This document shows, piece after piece, positions 24,563 to 32,631 of a DNA stretch of 64,000 nucleotides. The notes below the pieces were generated by a model, which did not search any database, was not told the origin of the DNA, and worked only from the letters and a program-made list of their open reading frames with translations. The first letter of the stretch is position 1, and every line of letters begins with the position of its first letter. Origin of the DNA: Amycolatopsis rubida (GTDB lineage: Bacteria; Actinomycetota; Actinomycetes; Mycobacteriales; Pseudonocardiaceae); assembly GCF_900115345.1 (NCBI RefSeq), contig NZ_FOWC01000001.1:372001-436000 (forward strand), written 5' to 3'. The position numbers were made by a program, and so were the translations under genes.

Positions 24563-25555
24563 TTACGGAACCGGCACCGTGGCCGCAGGACCGCTGCGGC
24601 AGGAGAACGGGGAGCAGCCGTCGGGATCGTCTTCCTCGGCGCCAGGTTCGGCCGCGGGTGGCGTCGAGGTCGACTTCGTCCAGCGGCAGCAGGGAGCGGT
24701 GGATGAAGAACTGGCCGCGCAACGGTTTTCCCTCGGCGTTGGTGCGGGGGCTGCCGTTGCGGATCGCCTTGTCGATCAGGTCCGCCCACGCGTCCGGATC
24801 GGTGTCACGGATGAACCGGAGCCGGGAGTTGCCCAAGTACGGACATCCCAGGCACGAACTTTTCACCGTGTCACCCAGGCCCCGCTCGCACAGGTAGGCC
24901 GGGCAGTCCGAACGCGACATCCCGAGGTCCAGCAGAGGGAAGATGTTGCGGGCGTAGTTGACGTCGGAGTCCTTGGCACGGTGGAATTCATCGGTGGAGA
25001 TACCGATGGCCTGGTCGACGAACACGCCGCGCGGCACGCGCAACGGGTGCGGGTAGCCGAGGATCTCCCGGACCGCTTTCTTTAGGGGCCGGATTTATAG
25101 TCACCGGTACATTGACGACGCGCCATTCCTCTTGAGCCGTCGGGGTTTTTGACGAACAACGGCATTGTCACGAAGCGCGCTTTGGGGTTCAGGGCGTCGC
25201 GGCGGATGTTGCCGTTGGACACCGTCAGCACCGGTATCCCGGCTCGCGCACCGATGCGGCGCGCGGTGTCCAGCTGGGCGTAGACCTGCTTGGGTTCCCA
25301 GCCGGTGTCGGCGAACAAGGCGGCGTCGAAACGCGGTATCCGGCCCTCGCACGCGAGCAGAAACACGGACAGGCTCTGCACCCCGGCGCCGAGGCTCAGA
25401 TAGCGGCCACGTGGCTGGCCGGGGTAGCTCTCGCGACGCGGCGTGCCCGATCGGTGGGCCGCCGGCGTCGTGGACGGACGGCAGCGCGCTGACGATTGTG
25501 TCGGCGGGCGCGACGTGGCGGCGCGCGCTGCGGACGGTGGACGCGATGCCATCAT
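24563..25555 (-). pseudogene. Phage-type PAPS-reductase-like PP-loop protein, two frameshifts
   Basis: The N-terminal frame (ATG 25555, AAGGAGG upstream) reads YLSLGAGVQSLSVFLLACEG, a PP-loop variant, then ALFADTGWEPKQVYAQLD and ARRQCTGDYK, and stops at 25082. The next frame resumes at once with IRPLKKAVREILGYPHPL, VFVDQAIGISTDEFHRAKDS and SSCLGCPYLGNSRLRF. One missing A in the T3 run at 25093-25095 explains this. A second shift near 24668 leads to EEDDPDGCSPFSCRSG and a TAA at 24565, the usual end of the family. Members occur in phages and mobile elements and are related to PAPS reductase/DndC folds. Either a pseudogene or assembly indels. It overlaps the preceding gene by 4 bp. Confidence 0.75.
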
Positions 25556-26244
25556 CACCGCACCTCCTTCCCGTCGCACTGGGCGGCAAATCCGTGGACG
25601 GGGGCGAGAAGCCGGTGCGGGATGCGCCGCACGCTGGTTGCGGGATCTTGCGCGGCCCAGAACAGCGCGGAGGTGACCAGGGCGCGATGCGCGGGCTGGT
25701 CGGAGAGCACCCACTGCTCGACGGGACGGAACGCACCGTTCTCGTCCCGGGTGGCAGTCGCCTGGTAGCCCGTGTACTTGATGTTGGTCAAGATCGCGGC
25801 GACTGCCGCAGGTGGCCAGGAGAGGTGTGTCCCGGGCGGTGGGTAGCGACCGTGATCGGCGTCGAGCCGCGCGGTGATGTCGTCGACGGACAGGCCGGTG
25901 ATCGCGCGCCAGTAGAAGACGTCCTGCACCACGGGGGCACGGCGCGGGTCCGGTGTCAGGCGGGTGCGGGGAGTACCACGTCGGCTCTGCGCTCCAGCCA
26001 CGGTCATCGTGATGTAGCCGTACGGCGGGTGGTGAACATTCCAGCCCGCTCGGACCAGGACCGCGATCGCCTCGGCCGACCGCCGCGTCACCGGATGCTG
26101 CGCAGGCTGAACACCGGAAGGCGTGTGGCCGGCGTGTGGCCGGTTCGGTGGCCGCCGGTATCGCAGCCGGAGGCGGTGGCGGGCGGTACGGATCCAGCGG
26201 CGCAGACGGATCGCGGGGCACTGTGTCCTGCGGTGTATGGGCAT
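25555..26244 (-). CDS. Orphan recombinase-domain protein (serine recombinase DNA-binding part)
   Basis: A 229-residue protein beginning MPIHRRTQCPAIRLRRWIRT, basic and Arg-rich. The main part matches the recombinase domain that follows the catalytic domain in large serine recombinases: AGWNVHHPPYGYITM, TRLTPDPRRAPVVQDVFYWRAITGLSVDDITARLDAD split over two strands, and WPPAAVAAILTNIKYTGYQ. The N-terminal resolvase catalytic domain with its Ser nucleophile is absent. It may be a DNA-binding accessory factor or a remnant. ATG 26244 has GGAAGGGG upstream; the stop overlaps the next start (ATGA). Confidence 0.7.
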   Translation of the reverse strand: MPIHRRTQCPAIRLRRWIRTARHRLRLRYRRPPNRPHAGHTPSGVQPAQHPVTRRSAEAIAVLVRAGWNVHHPPYGYITMTVAGAQSRRGTPRTRLTPDPRRAPVVQDVFYWRAITGLSVDDITARLDADHGRYPPPGTHLSWPPAAVAAILTNIKYTGYQATATRDENGAFRPVEQWVLSDQPAHRALVTSALFWAAQDPATSVRRIPHRLLAPVHGFAAQCDGKEVR

Positions 26245-26351
26245 GGCGAAGAGCCCCTTCCAAAAGTCGGGCCTGCGGAAAGTGGGCGGCGGGCGGAGCG
26301 TGGCGCTCCGGGGCGGGCTCGGCGGTGTCCTCGCCCCGGAGCGCCACAGGT

Positions 26352-28067
26352 TCAGCGGCGCGAGCGGGTACCGCTGCGGCGAGCGCGCGCGGCGGTCGAG
26401 GCCCGGACGGCACCGGACGGGCGCGTCGAGCCGCCGCGCGCTGCGGCCGGGCGGCTCGCGCGGGTCGTGGTGTCCCGTGTCGCGCTGGCCGAGGGGTGGC
26501 AGGGCGGACGGTGCAGGTGGGTCAGGTCGTCCAGCAGGAGGCGGAGTGCGTGCGCCGCTTGCTGGGGCATGACTCCGTTGCCCAGGGCACGCAGTTGCGC
26601 GGTGCGGGGCAGGTCGAGGAACTCGGCGGTGACCCAGCCCGGGGGCAGGCCCATGAGCCATTCGACGAACGGCGGCGCGAGAACCGGGCGGCCATGCCGA
26701 CCGGGTTGCGTCGGGTAGGGCGCGCCCCGCCCGGTGATGAGTTCCCAACGGTGCACGGCGGCGGCGTACTCGCCCCAGGCCACCGGCCCGGGTTCACCGC
26801 GCGCGGCGCGGTGGGCGCGCGGTGCGCGGGCGGTTGCCACGGTCATCCGCCTCCTTCCGCACGCGGGTTTCCAGCTTCGGCCTGGTGACTGCGATGACGA
26901 CTGAGGGCAGCATCAGATCGCCCTTCGAGCCGCGCTGTGCGGGGCAGCCTTTTGTGCCGTCGGTCGCCCGCGGGGTCGGCAGCAGTCGTGGAGTGTTCAA
27001 GAGGGACGGGCCTCCTTGTCGTGGCGCGGCGGGGATTCGGTTGAAAGAACCGTCGTGCGCGGTCGTTGTCGGCAGAAGGGCCCCACGCACCCGGGGGAAG
27101 GCAGCTACGAACCCCCCTCCCCAGAATTTGCGTTGCCGCGCAGCACGTTCCGTCCGTCGGTAGCGTCGGAGGGCTGAGTGCGCGGGCGCGGTCGGGAAGA
27201 GACGGTCCGCCGTCGTGGGTGGCATGGGTGCAGTTCTTGGCGTCCGAGGCCGTCGGAGTCGGCAGCAGCCGTATCGAGTCGGTCAGCGTCACGCACCCGG
27301 CAGGGATCTGACGGCCCGGGTTGAGCACGGTCTGGATCGCTGCCGACCGGGAGTCCGCCGCCGTCGGCGTCGGCAACAACTGCGCCGGCCGGACTACCGA
27401 GTCGACCGCGTCGTTGAGGTTCACCTGATGCCCGCCCGCGCGGCGGCGCGCCGGATCCGCCGGACCGCGTGGCTCGCCGTCGCGCGCCTGCGGGGTCGGC
27501 ATCATCCTCATCCCGTCCCGGCTGGGGGACGGCACACAGGAACACGCGTTCGCGTCGGTGGGCGGCGCCGACGTCGGCGGCTCGTACGCAACGCCAGACC
27601 GCGTCATACCCCGCGTCGGCCAGCCCTGCGAGTACACGGTCGAGGCCGCCGTTGCGCCAGCGGAGGGCGGCGACGTTCTCCACGACGACGAGCTTCGGTC
27701 GTAGTACGCGAATGGCGTCCAGGATGCTGCTCCACAGTCCACTGCGAGCGCCTTTCTCGATACCCGCACGCCGACCGGCGGCGGAAATGTCCTGACACGG
27801 AAACCCGGCGGTGAGCACCTCGACCGGCTCGACGGAGGCGAAGTCGACCGCGCGCAGATCGCCGAGGTTCGCCACGTCCGGCAGCCGTGCGGCGAGGACG
27901 GCGGCGGCGTGCGGGTCGATGTCGGAGTACCAGGCGATCCGGCCGCCGAGCACGGCCGCAACGCCGAGGTCGAGTCCGGCCAGACCGGTGCACAGCGATC
28001 CGATGACCGGGCCGTCGGTCGCGACGAACCGCAGCGGTTCGGTGCCCTTTGCGTGGCGTTCAGGCAT
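26352..28067 (-). pseudogene. DNA cytosine-C5 methyltransferase, broken into several frames
   Basis: The N-terminal frame from ATG 28067 has motif I (IGSLCTGLAGLDLGVAAVLG), the catalytic motif GFPCQDISAAGRRAG and VVENVAALRWRNGG, ending usefully near RRERVFLCAV. Middle pieces with the repeated LLPTPTA-type segments lie in a second frame (27240-27530) and LLPTPRATDGTKG in a third. The C-terminal piece, WGEYAAAVHRWELITGRGAP and LRALGNGVMPQQAAHAL, is in a frame opened by ATG 26846, which has a good AAGGAGG and overlaps an upstream stop as ATGA. Several shifts imply loss of function, though a split enzyme is not excluded. In an intact form it would mark element DNA. Confidence 0.7.
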
Positions 28068-28212
28068 GGCGGGTCTCGGGCACAGGAACCCGCCGATCCG
28101 AGGCAGCGTTCGGCGGTGGGCAGCGGTGGTGGGCGACGGTGCGCCGGACTGCGGCGGGACGCCGAAAACGAGCGTCCCGGCCGCAGTCCCGGCAGTGCAC
28201 GAGCGTGCTCAT
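28060..28212 (-). CDS. Small Zn-ribbon-like protein
   Basis: A 50-residue protein starting MSTLVHCRDCGRDARFRRPA, with CxxC at positions 7-10 and a later HHRC, suggestive of one zinc-binding site. It is translationally coupled on both sides: its ATG overlaps the stop of the amino-MTase gene (ATGA) and its stop overlaps the start of the C5-MTase frame by 8 bp. Probably an accessory of the DNA-modification operon; function unknown. Confidence 0.65.
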   Translation of the reverse strand: MSTLVHCRDCGRDARFRRPAAVRRTVAHHRCPPPNAASDRRVPVPETRHA

Positions 28213-29354
28213 GCCTGCCACCGCCCGCTGCCTTCGACCCCGCTGCGCGAAGCGATGTGGCCGCCGCGCGGCGACGCCGGGACCGAGGTGCTGCGGGGCA
28301 CGAGAGGCTTGACCAGGATGATGACGTCTTCGTGCGCGATCAGATGCAGCGGCAGGCCCTGCTCGCGCTGTTTGCGGATGAAGTCGCGTTGGAAGAACGA
28401 GCCGCGGGCGACGAGGTCGTTCTCGGCGACGCGGGCCAGCAGCGCCACGCAGCGCTCGACGGGCACCAGCCCGGCGGCCTGGCCGCAGGCGACGATCTGC
28501 GAGGGCAGGTCGATCAGTTCCGCGTGCTCTCGCCAGGGCCGTACGGTGATCGCGACGTGCCCGCCCGGGCGCAGCACGGCCGCGCACCCGGTCAGGATGC
28601 GGGTGAACCCGGCCAGCAGCCGGTGATGGCCGACGTTGGCCAGATTGCCCCGGTCCAGCGCGGAGCCGTAGCGGTGGTGGTACTTGTGCACCTTCCCGTC
28701 CGGCGAGTCCGAGGCGGCGGTGACGACCTGCCCGTGCGTGGACGGCCCGTAGGGCGGCGAGGTGACCACCAGCGCGACCTGTCCCCGGTGCTGCTGCGGC
28801 AGCAGGAACGGCAGATGCCGCGCGTCGCCGCGCACGACCTGCGCGTCGTGGTCGCGCCCGCGTGCACGGGCCAGCTCCAGGTTCGCGCGGGCGATCGCGA
28901 CCCAGTGCGGTTCGTACTCCACGCCGACCGCGCGGCGCCCGGCGTCGATCGCCTCCACCAGGGTCGTGCCGGATCCGGCCATCGGGTCGAGCACCAGTTC
29001 CCCGGGACGGGTGTAGGCGCGGATGGCGTGCGCGGCCACGGCCGGGAGCATCTTCGCCGGGTGCGCGGTCGACTCGGGCACGTAGCGGCCCTTGCGCTGC
29101 GCGGACGGCGAGGTCTGCGCGGTCGCCCACACCGACAACGGCAACTCGCCCGCGTCGTCAATGCCTGTCGTGGTGGTCGGGTCGGTCGGATCGTTCCCGA
29201 CCGGGGCGCCCGGCCGCGCCGGACGGGCACTGCCGACGGTGTCGAGGGCATCAATGAACGCGCGCGAGATCGGCACGGTCGGGTCGCCGCCGCAGTGGGA
29301 GGGGGAGCCGTTCACGACGGTGGTGCTCGGGGCCGAGGGGTGCTGGTGGGACAT
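28209..29354 (-). CDS. DNA amino-methyltransferase (N4-cytosine/N6-adenine, TSPPY type)
   Basis: A 381-residue beta-class-like DNA methyltransferase. The catalytic motif VVTSPPYGPSTHG (~residues 195-207) precedes the SAM-binding motif in type (VLDPMAGSGTTLVEAIDAGR at about 120), with GVEYEPHWVAIARANL after it. TSPPY is most often seen in N4mC enzymes, but N6mA cannot be excluded. No cognate endonuclease is visible, so it is probably an orphan or self-protection methylase. ATG 29354 is used as start. It forms the core of a minus-strand modification operon with the Rossmann partner upstream. Confidence 0.85.
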   Translation of the reverse strand: MSHQHPSAPSTTVVNGSPSHCGGDPTVPISRAFIDALDTVGSARPARPGAPVGNDPTDPTTTTGIDDAGELPLSVWATAQTSPSAQRKGRYVPESTAHPAKMLPAVAAHAIRAYTRPGELVLDPMAGSGTTLVEAIDAGRRAVGVEYEPHWVAIARANLELARARGRDHDAQVVRGDARHLPFLLPQQHRGQVALVVTSPPYGPSTHGQVVTAASDSPDGKVHKYHHRYGSALDRGNLANVGHHRLLAGFTRILTGCAAVLRPGGHVAITVRPWREHAELIDLPSQIVACGQAAGLVPVERCVALLARVAENDLVARGSFFQRDFIRKQREQGLPLHLIAHEDVIILVKPLVPRSTSVPASPRGGHIASRSGVEGSGRWQA

Positions 29355-29422
29355 GAGCGTGATGCCTTTCGCGGATGCGGGAACGACCGGCAGGGGCTTA
29401 GGCGAGCGCGGCCAGCGCGGCG

Positions 29423-30490
29423 TCACCGGTGGCCTCCAGCGCTGGGCGCGGTGGTCTCCGGGCCGGTGTCGGGTGGCGGCGCGGCAGGGTCGGCGGGTCG
29501 TGCGAAGGCGAGGACATCGCCGTGCGCGCGCAGGTGCGGCGCGGGCAGTCCGCGCACCGTCGCGCGGTGCCGGGCGCGGTCGTACTCGGCGGCCGCGGTC
29601 GCGGTCGGCGCGGCGTGCAGACGCCCCTTCTCGACGGGGGCGTGCAGGGCGACGATGTGCTGCAGGTAGAGCAGATCGGCGTGCTGGGCTGCGGCCACGA
29701 TCGCGCCAGTCGGGTCGGCCAACCGCCCCCGCGTCCAGTCGCTGTGCGTATACACCGCGAAGATGCCGCCGTGGCGCAGCAGGTCTGCCGCCAGCAGCGC
29801 GAGCCGGTCCAGCGACACCGTCCCGGCGGCACGGGCAGGCAACGACACGAGCACCAGATCCGCCCGCGCGCCGCGCTCCGATTCGAGCCCGTCCGCACTG
29901 TCGAGAGCACCGGTGCGCCCCGGGAGCGACGGCGGTCCGGCAAGGGCCGCGGACGGATCGGCGGAGTCGGTGACGAGGTCTGCCCAGAACGGCCGCGACT
30001 GCGCGCCCGGCACGTGCGCGCGCGGGTCGAGAACGAGCGTCTCGGCGGTGCGGTCGAGGGCGCGCACCGCCTCGCGCGCCACCGCCACCGCCGACGCGCC
30101 GCCGGCCGGTGCGGCGCCGTCGGCACCGGTGCGCGCGGCCGTGCCGATGTCGACGAGGACGACGTGTGCGCCGGGGGCGGTGAACGCCGCCGTGACGGTC
30201 TCCACGATCGGTACCGGCCACGCCGCGTGGCCGTCGACCGGTTCGTCTCCGCACGTCCATACCGTCGCCGGAGTCGGCGCGGTCGGCGCGGTCGTCGCAC
30301 GCCGGCGCGACGGTGCCGGCGCGCCCTCGGGACGGGAGGCCGCACGGGTCGGTCGAGCACCCGCCCCGGTGGCGCGCGTGCGGGCTCCGGGATAGGGAAC
30401 GCGGTCGCCCCCGCGCCGGGAGCGCGGCGGACGAGCCGAGTCTGACCGGCGGCCGGGGCGACCGTCCGGGGACTGCGAGCGCTGGGTCAT
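29423..30490 (-). CDS. Rossmann-like protein, likely methyltransferase-related
   Basis: A 355-residue protein. The Arg/Pro-rich N-terminal ~75 residues are probably disordered. The rest has a methyltransferase-like order: HVVLVDIGTAARTGADG, ADLVLVSLPARAAGTVSLDR, LLRHGGIFAVYTHSDWTRGR and ADLLYLQHIVALHAPVEKG. A canonical glycine-rich SAM loop is not obvious, so it could be an inactive partner of the adjacent TSPPY methylase. It is the first gene of the minus-strand modification operon, facing the transfer operon across the iteron region. Confidence 0.6.
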   Translation of the reverse strand: MTQRSQSPDGRPGRRSDSARPPRSRRGGDRVPYPGARTRATGAGARPTRAASRPEGAPAPSRRRATTAPTAPTPATVWTCGDEPVDGHAAWPVPIVETVTAAFTAPGAHVVLVDIGTAARTGADGAAPAGGASAVAVAREAVRALDRTAETLVLDPRAHVPGAQSRPFWADLVTDSADPSAALAGPPSLPGRTGALDSADGLESERGARADLVLVSLPARAAGTVSLDRLALLAADLLRHGGIFAVYTHSDWTRGRLADPTGAIVAAAQHADLLYLQHIVALHAPVEKGRLHAAPTATAAAEYDRARHRATVRGLPAPHLRAHGDVLAFARPADPAAPPPDTGPETTAPSAGGHR

Positions 30491-31030
30491 GTGAGGCCCT
30501 CCAGGATGGGAACGACACCGGACCGTGTGGGGCCCGGGGTCTTGCTTGCTGTCATCCCCTAACTCCGGAAAACAGGGCCGCTCGGGACACGCGGTGTCCA
30601 AAAATTCCGCAATTTCTCGCCATGGGCCGCCGGAGAGACAAGCAGCCGAGGCGATACCCCTTCTGAAGCTCAGAAAACGCAGCGAACTCACGTCGGGAAA
30701 AACCCGCATCGGCCAGAATTTTTCGAGACTTCTGACGACAGGCTCCTCAACACCTCCCCGGCACGCAGCACATCCGAGGCACTGCCCGGTAACCGCGAGC
30801 GTGGCGTCGAGTGTTCTAGCTGCTCAAGTGCTTCTTTTGAGCGCCTCAACCGACGATGAGAGGTTGCTTTCAGCAGTTCAGCGAGGCGACTCGCCCGTAC
30901 GCACACTAAGAGCATGAGGCGCTTTCGAGGCGCTTTTGCCGCGCCCGAGAGGCGGTCTTGAGGCGCTTTTGAGGCGGCACGAACGGCTTCCTGGTGGCTC
31001 GCCGATACCGATTTTCCCCGGGGAGTTTCC
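30491..31030. other. Divergent control region between modification and transfer operons
   Basis: 540 bp without a convincing gene. AT content is higher than around it. It contains an array of GAGGCGCTTT iterons near the transfer-operon side (30916-30980) and a shortened inverted copy, AGCGCCTC, at 30840-30847. It must hold the promoters for both operons; candidate oriT or partition sites could also be here. Confidence 0.6.
30916..30980 (+). repeat. 11-bp-periodic iteron array (GAGGCGCTTT)
   Basis: Perfect GAGGCGCTTT copies start at 30916, 30927 and 30960. A diverged copy GAGGCGGTCT starts at 30949 and GAGGCGGCAC at 30971. All starts are multiples of 11 bp apart (11, 22, 11, 11), i.e. on one helix face. 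The array ends ~50 bp before the first transfer gene, as expected for an operator or iteron bound cooperatively. Confidence 0.75.
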
Positions 31031-32095
31031 ATGGATTTGTCGTTGTCCGAGACAGAAACGAAAGAACCCGTTTTCTTCGCTCGTTCCAAGCCGGTTTTTG
31101 CCGAGGACGCGAACGTCTTCGACGCGGCCTGGGCCAGCTTCGGGTGGCTGGTGACCGGGCCGGCACCACTCTCGGTCGACGGCCGGGACATCGCAGGCTT
31201 GCCGCCCCGGCTGCTGGCCTTGGACGAGCTGGGCACGGTGCTGTTGTCGCCGTCGTGCAAACAGGACACGCGGGACGCCGCGTGGCGGCATCTGGTCGCC
31301 CGGTCCCGTGCCGAGGGCGGGAAGTGGACGGTGGCGTGCACCGGCCTGGCGCTGCCGGTGCTGCTGCCCGCCGCGCGCACGCTCACTCGTGGCCTGAACG
31401 CCGCAGACCGCGACGACATCCACGCCGCGATCCTGACCAGGTTCCTGGAGGGATTGCGCGACGTCGATCTGGCTCGACGGGCGGTGCTGGTGCGGCTGCG
31501 GTGGACCGCGTACCGCGGGGGCGAGCAGGCCCTGCGCGAGACGCTGGAGCGCCCGGTCCCGCACGAGAATCTCGCGTCCCGCTCCGCGCCTCCGCCGCGG
31601 CCCAGCGGACACCGGGATCTTGTCCTGGCCGCGGCGGTCGAGGCGGGCGTCATCACCGACAGCGAGGCGGAGCTCATCTCCGCGACACGCGTCGGCGACG
31701 TCGCGCTGGCCGAAGCCGCGCACGCCCGCGGCCAGTCCTACGACACCGCGAAACACGCCCGCAACCGGGCCGAGGCACGGCTGGCCGCTCACCTGACCGA
31801 CAGCGCGACCGACGGGCCCACCGACACCACGCCGGAGCACGGCGCCCATCCGGGCGACAGCGCACCGCCGCCGGTCGCGAAGCCCAGGCCCACGCACCGC
31901 ACCCGGCTACGCAACGTGACCAGGGCGCACGTCGCATCGGCAAAGAAACTGCGCGCTCCTGTGTCCCCGAACGGCCCGAAATCCGGAGTTAGTGAGCGCG
32001 GGACCCGCTTGCCCGCAGACCGCCGTTCCTGTGCCCGCCGCACCCGCCCCGGTCCGGCCGCGCATACCCGCCGGGAGGCCCGCCCATGCGACTGA
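31031..32095 (+). CDS. ICE protein with sigma region-4-like HTH
   Basis: A 354-residue protein, first gene of the plus-strand transfer operon, with GGGAG before its ATG. The N-terminal 170 residues are helical without a recognised domain (FGWLVTGPAPLSVDGRD; LDELGTVLLSPSCKQDTRDA). Residues ~200-250, LAAAVEAGVITDSEAELI and VALAEAAHARGQSYDTAKHA, look like a sigma70 region 4-type HTH. The tail is basic and low-complexity. Likely a regulator or DNA-binding accessory of conjugation; it is adjacent to the iterons and a candidate for binding them. It overlaps the pilin gene by 10 bp. Confidence 0.6.
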   Translation: MDLSLSETETKEPVFFARSKPVFAEDANVFDAAWASFGWLVTGPAPLSVDGRDIAGLPPRLLALDELGTVLLSPSCKQDTRDAAWRHLVARSRAEGGKWTVACTGLALPVLLPAARTLTRGLNAADRDDIHAAILTRFLEGLRDVDLARRAVLVRLRWTAYRGGEQALRETLERPVPHENLASRSAPPPRPSGHRDLVLAAAVEAGVITDSEAELISATRVGDVALAEAAHARGQSYDTAKHARNRAEARLAAHLTDSATDGPTDTTPEHGAHPGDSAPPPVAKPRPTHRTRLRNVTRAHVASAKKLRAPVSPNGPKSGVSERGTRLPADRRSCARRTRPGPAAHTRREARPCD

Positions 32096-32628
32096 CACCA
32101 CTCCGCCGCCACCGGCACCGTCGTCGCCCGCCGATCCGCGCGGCGGCCCACCGCCCCGGGTCCCCAGTTCCCCGGGCACGACCGAGCCGGGCGCTTCGCC
32201 GGTCCTCGACCACAGCCCCGCGCGACGGCGGGAGCCGCTGCGCGGGTCCCCCTGCCAGCGCCGCCGCGCCCGTACCGGAACGGACAGCGCGCCGCCACCG
32301 CGTCGTCCCGCTCCTCGGGGGGCTGGCCGCCGCCGGGATGCTGCTGACGTCTTCGGCCGCACGAGCCGAGACCGTCCAGATCGTCGCGCTCGCCCAGACC
32401 ATCAACGACGTTTTCACAAACATCCGCAACTGGATCATGGGGATCCTCGCCGGCGTCGCGCTCATCCTGTTCACCATCGCGGGCCTGCGCTACCTGCTCT
32501 TCTCCGGCGATCCCAGCGAAGTCGAGAAAGCCAAGGGCGCGTTCAAGGCCGGCTGCGTCGGCTTCGGGCTCGCCGCGCTCGCCCCGCTCGTGGTCGAGAT
32601 CCTCAAGGGCATCGTGGGCGGGGTGTGA
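32086..32628 (+). CDS. VirB2/TrbC-like pilin-type membrane protein
   Basis: 180 residues with an Arg/Pro-rich N-terminus of ~70 residues, then a signal-like segment (PLLGGLAAAGMLLTSSAARAE). The mature ~85-residue domain has two TM helices (NWIMGILAGVALILFTIAGLR... and AGCVGFGLAALAPLVVEILK), typical of TrbC/VirB2 pilins. GGGAGG precedes the start. Position just before the VirB6-like gene supports a T4SS pilin or channel component. Confidence 0.75.
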   Translation: MRLTPLRRHRHRRRPPIRAAAHRPGSPVPRARPSRALRRSSTTAPRDGGSRCAGPPASAAAPVPERTARRHRVVPLLGGLAAAGMLLTSSAARAETVQIVALAQTINDVFTNIRNWIMGILAGVALILFTIAGLRYLLFSGDPSEVEKAKGAFKAGCVGFGLAALAPLVVEILKGIVGGV

Positions 32629-32631
32629 GCG

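Noticed and set aside
30491..30900. Short frames in the divergent control region (e.g. 30525-30917)
   Set aside because: No ribosome site or domain; the region is better explained as promoter and iteron DNA.
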